This document shows, piece by piece, positions 1-4,390 of a stretch of DNA of 8,021 nt (the first letter of the stretch is position 1; every line of letters begins with the position of its first letter). Source of the DNA: DAOUEG01 sp964589285 (GTDB lineage: Bacteria > Chloroflexota > Dehalococcoidia > Dehalococcoidales > RBG-16-60-22); NCBI GenBank assembly GCA_964589285.1, contig CAZPSP010000116.1, forward strand, positions 1-8,021, given 5' to 3'. The notes below the pieces were generated by a model. It did no database searches. It was given only the letters and a program-made list of their open reading frames with translations, and was not told the origin of the DNA. The position numbers and the translations under genes were made by a program.

Positions 1-55
1 GGGAGGGCACGGTTACAGATTGGCGGCGGCTACCGCTGAGTGTTAGCCGCCCTGC
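1..55 (+). repeat. 55-bp direct repeat, copy A, with internal hairpin
   Basis: Identical over all 55 bases to 305-359 (offset 304). It contains an 8-bp perfect inverted repeat, GGCGGCTA at 25-32 and TAGCCGCC at 44-51, enclosing an 11-base loop. The copy is cut by the window edge, so the repeat may extend further left. This looks like an intergenic REP-like or small non-autonomous element. No coding potential is seen. Confidence 0.85.
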
Positions 56-71
56 GTTGCTAAGAATGGCA

Positions 72-96
72 GTCATCCTGACGAAGGTCAGGATCC
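72..96 (-). repeat. Short palindromic repeat (GG-palindrome-GAC family), reverse orientation
   Basis: Arms ATCCTGAC (75-82) and GTCAGGAT (87-94) are perfectly complementary around the loop GAAG. On the minus strand it reads GG, palindrome, GAC, the same frame as four other elements in this window at 161, 235, 2845 and 3059. Probably a mobile-type intergenic repeat; no function can be assigned. Confidence 0.7.
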
Positions 97-160
97 AATT
101 ATGGTAGGTTCTGTAACCGCATTACCAGCACACTTCCCAAACATGATGTAAGGCGTCGTT

Positions 161-185
161 GGATTCCCGATTTCTCGGGAATGAC
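161..185 (+). repeat. Short palindromic repeat with ATTCCC-N8-GGGAAT form
   Basis: Arms ATTCCCGA (163-170) and TCGGGAAT (175-182) pair perfectly around the loop TTTC, flanked by GG and GAC. The core fits the ATTCCC-N8-GGGAAT pattern known as dRS3 in Neisseria. Given the unrelated gene content here I treat that as resemblance, not relationship. Confidence 0.7.
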
Positions 186-234
186 AAATCCGGGAAATGG
201 ATCGGGTAGGGCGGGAACAGTGCCATGCAGAACT

Positions 235-260
235 GGATTCCAGCCTGTAGCTGGAATGAC
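235..260 (+). repeat. Short palindromic repeat, third member of the family
   Basis: Arms ATTCCAGC (237-244) and GCTGGAAT (250-257) pair perfectly around CTGTA, flanked by GG and GAC. It has the same design as the element at 161-185 but a different inner arm sequence. Confidence 0.7.
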
Positions 261-274
261 GGGAGCTTGCGGCC

Positions 275-292
275 GCGGGCAGGGACGCCCGC
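275..292. repeat. GC-rich hairpin
   Basis: GCGGGC (275-280) and GCCCGC (287-292) form a perfect 6-bp stem with a 6-base loop. It has no following T-run on either strand, so it is not a typical intrinsic terminator. It lies just before repeat copy B and is probably part of the same repeat-rich block. Confidence 0.5.
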
Positions 293-304
293 GCTACCCT
301 GGTG

Positions 305-359
305 GGGAGGGCACGGTTACAGATTGGCGGCGGCTACCGCTGAGTGTTAGCCGCCCTGC
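305..359 (+). repeat. 55-bp direct repeat, copy B, with internal hairpin
   Basis: A perfect second copy of 1-55; the match stops at position 360. The hairpin arms fall at 329-336 and 348-355. It ends about 100 bases before the aminotransferase start and about 55 bases before its candidate -10 box, so it is unlikely to supply that promoter but could end transcription entering from the left. Confidence 0.85.
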
Positions 360-413
360 TCTGAGCAAACCATTCCCATTGCAAATACAGGGATATAGAA
401 CCAACGTTTATTG

Positions 414-419
414 TATAAT
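414..419 (+). promoter_or_regulatory. Candidate -10 box for the aminotransferase-truB unit
   Basis: A perfect TATAAT hexamer sits 39 bases before the chosen ATG, predicting a transcript start near 426 and a leader of about 33 bases. No acceptable -35 hexamer is seen at 16-18 bases spacing (391-396 reads GGATAT), so the assignment rests on the -10 box and its position. Confidence 0.45.
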
Positions 420-458
420 GAACCAGTACCGACTCAACTTGCAGGAGTGAAACAACCA

Positions 459-1634
459 ATGAAATTCTCGCCGTTACTGGACAGGATACCGGACTACCCG
501 TTCCGCCGCGTGGGCAGGCTTTCCACGGAGGTTGAGCAGAAGGACGGCGTCCGGGTGATCAACGCGCGCATCGGGATACCGGACCAGGAAGCGCCGCCGA
601 GCGTGAAACAGGCGCTGGCGGAGTTCGTCAAGGCGGACAGGTCCACGTACGGCTACCCGTGCGACGTGCATCCGGAACGGGGCATCCCGGAGCTTATCGA
701 GGCGATCATCGGACATTACAAAGAAAAGTACGGCGTGACGCTGAAACCGGAGAACATCGCGGTCAGCGGCTGGAGCAAGGACACGCTGTTCAACCTGATC
801 CGGCTCTTCGATAAAGGCAACGTCCAGGTACCGGACCCGGTATACCCGGTCTACGAGGGCACCTCCATCCTGGCCGGCAACACGGTGACCCGCGTCCACA
901 CCGGCGAGGACACCGGCTGGCTGCCGCAGTTCGACCTGAAAGCGGGATCGGACACGGTGGCGCTGTACTTCTGCGACCCCAACAATCCCACCGGTGCCGT
1001 GGCAGGCATCGACTACTACAGGGACCTGCAGAAAGGCCTGGAGAAGGCGGACGCGGCGGGCATCTTCGATAAAGCTTACAAGGACTATGTCTTCGACAGC
1101 CGGTGCAAACCAGTCTCGATCACCCAGGTGCCGGGACTCATGGACCGAGGCTTCGAGGTGGTTTCCTATTCCAAGCACTATAACTTCGTCGGCATCGGCC
1201 TCGGCTGGGTGGCCAGCAGCAAGGACAACATCGACCGCTGGCTCAAGCTGAACAGCCAGTACGGCCAGGGCGTGGAGTGGTACAAGCAGAAGGCCGGAGC
1301 GTTCGCGTTGACCAGCCCGGCGGTCAAGGCGGAAATGGACGCCTACTGGAAGGAATTGAAAGAGCGGCGGGACATATTTACCAGGGGGCTGCAGGACCTC
1401 GGGCTGAGCGTGAGGGTACCGGAAGCAACGCCCTACCTGTGGATCAAGGTGCCGGAGGGCTTCGACGATGAGGACTTCGTGCTCAACACCATCATCCGCA
1501 AGGCGCACGTGGCGCTGATGCCGGGTTCGTACTTCGGGAAAAACGGGGCGGGCTACATGCGGGCCACGGTCTTCCTGACGCGGCAGGACATCGAAGAAGC
1601 GCTGGACCGCATCCGGAAAGTAAAAACCTGGTAG
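459..1634 (+). CDS. PLP-dependent class I/II aminotransferase, DapL-like
   Basis: A fold-type I aminotransferase of 391 residues, expected to move an amino group between an amino acid and a 2-oxo acid in the cytoplasm. The closest style I recognise is the LL-diaminopimelate/aspartate aminotransferase group; the substrate cannot be read from sequence. Visible motifs: SGWSKDTLFN near residues 103-112, PDPVYPVY (125-132), NNPTG (175-179), D204 and Y207 in DKAY, the Schiff-base lysine K239 in SYSKHYN, and a C-terminal substrate-carboxylate arginine R368 in GYMR. The odd point is GIGLGW (245-250): eight residues after the lysine the usual PLP-phosphate arginine is a glycine (G247). I chose ATG 459, with AGGAG at 443-447, over an in-frame TTG at 411, because the earlier start overlaps the -10 box and lacks a ribosome site. 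truB follows after 14 bases, so the two are probably co-transcribed. Confidence 0.93.
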   Translation: MKFSPLLDRIPDYPFRRVGRLSTEVEQKDGVRVINARIGIPDQEAPPSVKQALAEFVKADRSTYGYPCDVHPERGIPELIEAIIGHYKEKYGVTLKPENIAVSGWSKDTLFNLIRLFDKGNVQVPDPVYPVYEGTSILAGNTVTRVHTGEDTGWLPQFDLKAGSDTVALYFCDPNNPTGAVAGIDYYRDLQKGLEKADAAGIFDKAYKDYVFDSRCKPVSITQVPGLMDRGFEVVSYSKHYNFVGIGLGWVASSKDNIDRWLKLNSQYGQGVEWYKQKAGAFALTSPAVKAEMDAYWKELKERRDIFTRGLQDLGLSVRVPEATPYLWIKVPEGFDDEDFVLNTIIRKAHVALMPGSYFGKNGAGYMRATVFLTRQDIEEALDRIRKVKTW

Positions 1635-1640
1635 CTCCTC

Positions 1641-1651
1641 AGAGGACCGTG
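1641..1651 (+). promoter_or_regulatory. Ribosome binding site and GTG start of truB, unusually close
   Basis: AGAGGA (1641-1646) lies only two bases before the GTG start at 1649, where five to nine is usual. The next in-frame ATG (1685) would delete the conserved GILNVNKPAGMTS beginning of TruB, so GTG is retained. The Shine-Dalgarno sequence is also the right arm of a small inverted repeat (TCCT-CAG-AGGA, 1637-1646), which might weaken initiation. Confidence 0.5.
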
Positions 1652-2545
1652 GACGGGATTCTGAACGTCAACAAACCGGCGGGCATGACCTCCTACGGGG
1701 TGGTTGCCGCCGTCAAGCGCCTCGCCGGGCAGCGGCGGGTAGGACATGCCGGAACGCTCGATCCGGACGCCACCGGCGTTCTGCCGGTCTGCCTGGGTAA
1801 GGCCACCCGCATCGTGGAATTCTTCATGGACGCCGCCAAGGTTTACGTGGCGGAGATAGAACTCGGGGCGTGCACCGATACATACGACGCCGCCGGGACG
1901 GTGACCTCGCGCGGGGATGCTTCATCTGTTTCTCGTGAGGATATGGAAGCGGCGTTGGAAGGGTTCCGGGGCGTTATCGAGCAGACCCCGCCGATGTACA
2001 GCGCCCTCAAGCACCAGGGGCGGCCGCTGTACGACCTGGCGCGGGAGGGCGTCACGGTGGAACGGGCGAGTCGCAGGGTCACCATCCACCGGCTGGAACT
2101 ACTGGAATGGCATTCTCCCCGGCTGAAGATAGAAGTGGAGTGCAGCAAGGGCACGTATATCCGGTCGCTGACCCATGACATCGGGCAGAGGCTGGGGTGC
2201 GGGGCCTACCTGAAAACGCTGGAGAGAACCAGGTACGGTATCTTCGACATCGAGCACGCCGTGGGACTGGAGCAGGTGAAGGAAGCCTCGGAAAGAGGCG
2301 AATGGGAAGGGCTGCTGTTTCCCATCGATGCTGCACTGGGCGGGATGGTGAGGATGGACGTCGATGAAGCGGAAGAAGTGATGCTGAAACAGGGAAAACC
2401 CATGACCAAAGAGCCAGGGGAAGAGCCTGAAACCAGCCCGTTCCGCAACTACCGCCGGGCCTACAATCAAGCCGGCGAATTCGTGGCGATACTGTACCGC
2501 GACAAAGATGCCGGTCTCTGGCGTCCTAAGAAGGTATTTACTTAG
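1649..2545 (+). CDS. truB: tRNA pseudouridine(55) synthase TruB
   Basis: Converts U55 to pseudouridine in the T-loop of most elongator tRNAs; cytoplasmic. The 298-residue product matches the family's usual length of about 300. The N-terminal GILNVNKPAGMTS block (3-15) is followed by GHAGTLDP (32-39) with the catalytic aspartate D38, then ATGVLPVCLGKATR (41-54), a conserved tyrosine Y66 in KVY, TDTYDAAG (76-83), QTPPMYSALKHQGRPLYDLAREG in mid-protein, and CSKGTYIRSLTHDIG with the conserved arginine of the active site. The C-terminal part from about residue 220 is the short RNA-binding extension and ends in a normal-looking WRPKKVFT. It starts 14 bases after the aminotransferase stop. In many bacteria truB sits by rbfA, infB or ribF; here it is beside an aminotransferase, so the usual neighbours are absent from this window. 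Confidence 0.97.
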   Translation: MDGILNVNKPAGMTSYGVVAAVKRLAGQRRVGHAGTLDPDATGVLPVCLGKATRIVEFFMDAAKVYVAEIELGACTDTYDAAGTVTSRGDASSVSREDMEAALEGFRGVIEQTPPMYSALKHQGRPLYDLAREGVTVERASRRVTIHRLELLEWHSPRLKIEVECSKGTYIRSLTHDIGQRLGCGAYLKTLERTRYGIFDIEHAVGLEQVKEASERGEWEGLLFPIDAALGGMVRMDVDEAEEVMLKQGKPMTKEPGEEPETSPFRNYRRAYNQAGEFVAILYRDKDAGLWRPKKVFT

Positions 2546-2548
2546 TGT

Positions 2549-2596
2549 AACTCAAAAGTCAGAACTTAAAACTCAAAACCACAACTCAAAGGTTAA
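2549..2596 (+). repeat. Degenerate heptanucleotide tandem repeat, consensus AACTCAA
   Basis: Just after the truB stop the sequence falls into seven-base steps beginning at 2549, 2556, 2563, 2570, 2577 (one base short), 2583 and 2590. The best units are exact AACTCAA (2549, 2570, 2583) and AACTTAA (2563); the others differ at two or more positions. Base composition is strikingly A-rich compared with the flanking genes. Such heptamers are known as intergenic repeats in several bacterial groups; function unknown. Confidence 0.65.
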
Positions 2597-2701
2597 AAGT
2601 GTGCCTTCAGAAGCTTTAGCTGGACATAAAATAGCTGTTAAATACAGAACCGCGATTACGGCGGGCAAAAAAGGGGGAAAGGGTTTTGACCGCCCTACGG
2701 A

Positions 2702-2801
2702 NNNNNNNNNNNNNNNNNNNNNNNNNNNNNNNNNNNNNNNNNNNNNNNNNNNNNNNNNNNNNNNNNNNNNNNNNNNNNNNNNNNNNNNNNNNNNNNNNNN
2801 N
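2702..2801. other. Assembly gap of exactly 100 Ns
   Basis: One hundred consecutive Ns, the customary placeholder for a gap of unknown length. Its flanks are the two halves of a repeat whose other copy carries only ATCCCTC (3009-3015) at this point, so the true missing sequence may be about seven bases. Confidence 0.97.
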
Positions 2802-2844
2802 TTAGTATAACTTTAATTAATGAACCCTGGTGCCTGCCAGGGAT

Positions 2845-2870
2845 GGATCCTGAACCAAGTTCAGGATGAC
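2845..2870 (+). repeat. Short palindromic repeat inside unit copy 1
   Basis: Arms ATCCTGAAC (2847-2855) and GTTCAGGAT (2859-2867) pair perfectly around a three-base loop CAA, flanked by GG and GAC like the elements near the left edge. Confidence 0.7.
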
Positions 2871-2914
2871 CATGGTGGACGGCAATGAAATCCTTCGACA
2901 GGCTCACCATGAGC
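2871..2914. repeat. Inverted repeat in the spacer between repeat units
   Basis: CATGGTG (2871-2877) is complementary to CACCATG (2905-2911) across 27 bases; a smaller nested hairpin GCTCA/TGAGC occupies 2902-2914. The TCCTTCGACAGGCTCA stretch resembles a common intergenic repeat of environmental genomes, as I remember it. No T-run follows, so it is not called a terminator. Confidence 0.4.
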
Positions 2915-2953
2915 ATAAAATAATCACGGGGTCCGACCTCACTCTCCGTGCCG

Positions 2954-3092
2954 GAACCGCGATTACGGCGGGCAAAAAAGGGGGAAAGGGTTTTGACCGC
3001 CCTACGGAATCCCTCTTAGTATAACTTTAATTAATGAACCCTGGTGCCTGCCAGGGATGGATCCTGAACCGAGTTCAGGATGACCATGGTGG
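2954..3092 (+). repeat. 139-bp repeat unit, copy 2 (complete)
   Basis: Uninterrupted version of the unit seen around the gap: a 55-base G/A-rich left part, seven bases ATCCCTC, then a 77-base right part carrying a CCCTGG/CCAGGG hairpin and the palindrome at 3061-3081. It has no coding potential and no transposase, so a non-autonomous or structural repeat is most likely. It ends about 70 bases before the ino1 -35 box. Confidence 0.85.
3059..3084 (+). repeat. Short palindromic repeat inside unit copy 2
   Basis: Arms ATCCTGAAC (3061-3069) and GTTCAGGAT (3073-3081) around loop CGA. The single base by which this copy differs from the one at 2845-2870 lies in the loop, leaving the stem intact. Confidence 0.7.
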
Positions 3093-3119
3093 CGTGCCGG
3101 AATTATGATTGCGGCGGGC
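3093..3119 (+). repeat. Diverged partial third copy of the repeat start
   Basis: These 27 bases align without gaps to 2947-2973, the seven bases before unit 2 plus its first twenty, with 22 identities. All five differences are transitions. The match ends at 3119, so only the head of the unit is left. Confidence 0.55.
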
Positions 3120-3161
3120 CTGCGTCCAAAGTATTTACGTAAGTAGTTTTCCTCACTCATC

Positions 3162-3191
3162 TTGACAGTTCTTGCCCAAAGAGAGTATAGT
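3162..3191 (+). promoter_or_regulatory. Sigma70-type promoter for the ino1 operon
   Basis: A perfect -35 hexamer TTGACA (3162-3167) is followed after 18 bases by TATAGT (3186-3191), a five-of-six match to the -10 consensus. Transcription should begin near 3198, giving a leader of about 65 bases. An 8-bp palindrome TTACGTAA (3135-3142) lies 19 bases upstream of the -35 box and could be an operator, though this is weak. No riboswitch-like structure is evident in the leader. Confidence 0.75.
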
Positions 3192-3262
3192 CACATCGGC
3201 TGTGTTTTCGATTCGACCTGAGTCTGCAGCGCGTCTACTAAGAAAGGGGAAAACCATTCGAC

Positions 3263-4384
3263 ATGGGTAAGATCAACGTCGCCATCATCGGCGTGGGCAA
3301 CTGCGCTTCGTCCCTGGTCCAGGGAGTCCACTATTACCGGAACGCCAAGGACGGTGAATTCGTTCCCGGCCTGATGCATGTAAATCTCGGCGGCTACCAT
3401 ATCAGCGATATCAATTTCGTGGCCGCCTTCGATATCGACAAGAACAAGGTCGGCAAGGACATCGCCGAAGCCATTTATGTCAAGCCGAACAACACGTTCA
3501 AGTTCTGCGACGTTCCCCCGACCGGCGTCAAGGTGAACCGGGGCATGACCCATGACGGGCTGGGCAAGTACCTTTCCCAGATCATCGAGAAAGCCCCCGG
3601 TCCGACGGCGGACATCGTTAACATCCTCAAAGAGACGAAGACGGACGTCGTCATCAATTACCTGCCGGTGGGCAGTGAAGAAGCGACGAAGTGGTACATC
3701 GAGCAGATATTGGAAGCCGGCTGCGGCTTCGTGAACTGCATCCCGGTCTTCATCGCCAAGGAGAAGTACTGGCAGAAACGGTTTGCGGACAAAGGGCTGC
3801 CGGTCATCGGGGACGATATCAAGTCCCAGGTAGGCGCGACCATCACGCACCGGATGCTGACGAGGCTGTTCCGCGACCGCGGGGTGAAGCTGGAGCACAC
3901 CTACCAGCTCAACTTCGGCGGCAACACGGACTTTTACAATATGCTGGAGCGAGAGCGGCTGGAATCCAAGAAGATATCCAAGACGTCCGCGGTGACCTCC
4001 CAGCTCGATTACACCATGGATCCGGACGATATCCACGTGGGTCCGAGCGATTACGTACCCTGGCTGAAAGACCGCAAGTACTGCCACATCAAGATGGAAG
4101 GCCGGACCTTCGGTGACGTGCCGCTCATCCTGGACATGAAGCTGGAGGTCTGGGACAGCCCGAACTCCGCCGGAGTGGTCATCGACGCGCTGCGGTGCTG
4201 CAAGCTGGCCCTGGACAAGGGGCTCAAGGGAGAACTGACGGCGCCTTCTTCCTATTTCATGAAATCACCGCCGGTCCAGTACACGGATGACGAGGCGCGG
4301 AAGCTGACGGAGGAATTCATCGCCGCCAATGCTCTCACGGCCGAAGCGCCGAAAACACCGAAAAAAAGCGGGGGCAATACCTAG
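3263..4384 (+). CDS. ino1: Inositol-3-phosphate synthase (myo-inositol-1-phosphate synthase)
   Basis: NAD-dependent cytoplasmic enzyme that cyclises glucose-6-phosphate to 1D-myo-inositol 3-phosphate, the first committed step to inositol lipids. The 373-residue length fits the short prokaryotic form (about 360-390; eukaryotic enzymes exceed 500). An N-terminal Rossmann nucleotide loop GVGNCASSLVQG spans 10-21. The catalytic core shows INYLPVGSEEATKWY (131-145), GDDIKSQVGATITHR (183-197) with conserved aspartates and lysine K187, NFGGNTDFYNM (217-227) and DSPNSAG (298-304). The last 20 residues are a low-complexity Ala/Pro/Lys tail outside the conserved fold. ATG 3263 starts directly at the Rossmann strand; the purine-rich AAAGGGGA (3243-3250) lies 12 bases before it, slightly far. 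It is the first gene after the promoter at 3162-3191 and is followed after six bases by the glycosyltransferase. Confidence 0.96.
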   Translation: MGKINVAIIGVGNCASSLVQGVHYYRNAKDGEFVPGLMHVNLGGYHISDINFVAAFDIDKNKVGKDIAEAIYVKPNNTFKFCDVPPTGVKVNRGMTHDGLGKYLSQIIEKAPGPTADIVNILKETKTDVVINYLPVGSEEATKWYIEQILEAGCGFVNCIPVFIAKEKYWQKRFADKGLPVIGDDIKSQVGATITHRMLTRLFRDRGVKLEHTYQLNFGGNTDFYNMLERERLESKKISKTSAVTSQLDYTMDPDDIHVGPSDYVPWLKDRKYCHIKMEGRTFGDVPLILDMKLEVWDSPNSAGVVIDALRCCKLALDKGLKGELTAPSSYFMKSPPVQYTDDEARKLTEEFIAANALTAEAPKTPKKSGGNT

Positions 4385-4390
4385 GCGGCA

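Larger units (their letters stand above)
1..458. other. Repeat-rich non-coding region upstream of the aminotransferase
   Basis: No credible gene lies here. An open frame at 181-450 is composed of palindromes and the second copy of a long repeat, has no Shine-Dalgarno sequence and encodes a compositionally odd peptide, so I do not call it. The stretch holds two identical 55-bp repeats (1-55, 305-359), three short palindromes of one family (75-94, 163-182, 237-257), a GC-rich hairpin (275-292), and near its right end a candidate -10 box before the first gene. The window starts exactly at the repeat copy, which would fit a contig that broke at a multi-copy repeat, but the original contig boundary is not visible to me. 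Confidence 0.75.
2647..2878 (+). repeat. 139-bp-type repeat unit, copy 1, interrupted by the N gap
   Basis: The left part (2647-2701) is identical over 55 bases to 2954-3008. The right part (2802-2878) matches 3016-3092 over 77 bases with a single A/G difference (2857 versus 3071). In the uninterrupted copy the two parts are only seven bases apart. The right part includes the imperfect hairpin CCCTGG/CCAGGG (2825-2842) and the palindrome at 2847-2867. Confidence 0.85.
2546..3262. other. Long intergenic region with repeats, scaffold gap and the ino1 promoter
   Basis: No gene is supported. Reading left to right it holds a degenerate heptamer repeat (2549-2596), a repeat unit interrupted by 100 Ns (2647-2878), a 75-base spacer with an inverted repeat, a full repeat unit (2954-3092), a diverged partial unit (3093-3119), and a sigma70-type promoter and leader for ino1. 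I see no clear intrinsic terminator for truB. The open frame at 2508-2810 runs across the gap and overlaps the truB end out of frame, so it is spurious. Confidence 0.8.

Noticed and set aside
10..119. 9-bp inverted pair CGGTTACAG (10-18) and CTGTAACCG (111-119)
   Set aside because: Short and widely separated; it may mark an inverted fragment of the 55-bp repeat but chance is adequate.
1..359. CRISPR array suggested by the repeated hairpin sequence
   Set aside because: Only two copies occur, 55 bases long and 249 bases apart, with no regular spacers and no cas genes.
181..450. Open reading frame of 89 codons in the left intergenic region
   Set aside because: It is made of two palindromes, a hairpin and the second 55-bp repeat copy, has no ribosome site, and ends just before the aminotransferase start.
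411..458. Upstream TTG start for the aminotransferase, adding 16 residues
   Set aside because: The TTG overlaps the TATAAT box, has no Shine-Dalgarno sequence, and the added residues do not resemble an enzyme N-terminus; ATG 459 has AGGAG upstream.
474..1508. 344-codon open frame on the minus strand opposite the aminotransferase
   Set aside because: It is a mirror of the codon bias of a G+C-rich gene; the + strand product carries all the family motifs and the minus product none that I recognise.
2508..2810. Open frame crossing the N gap
   Set aside because: One third of it is undetermined sequence and the rest is out-of-frame truB, heptamer repeat and duplicated unit.
2647..3119. Insertion sequence or transposon as a complete element
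   Set aside because: No transposase frame, no convincing terminal inverted repeats and no exact target duplication directly at the unit ends.
3191..4087. 298-codon open frame on the minus strand opposite ino1
   Set aside because: Same reasoning: it overlaps the promoter and a certain gene, and its product shows no recognisable domain.
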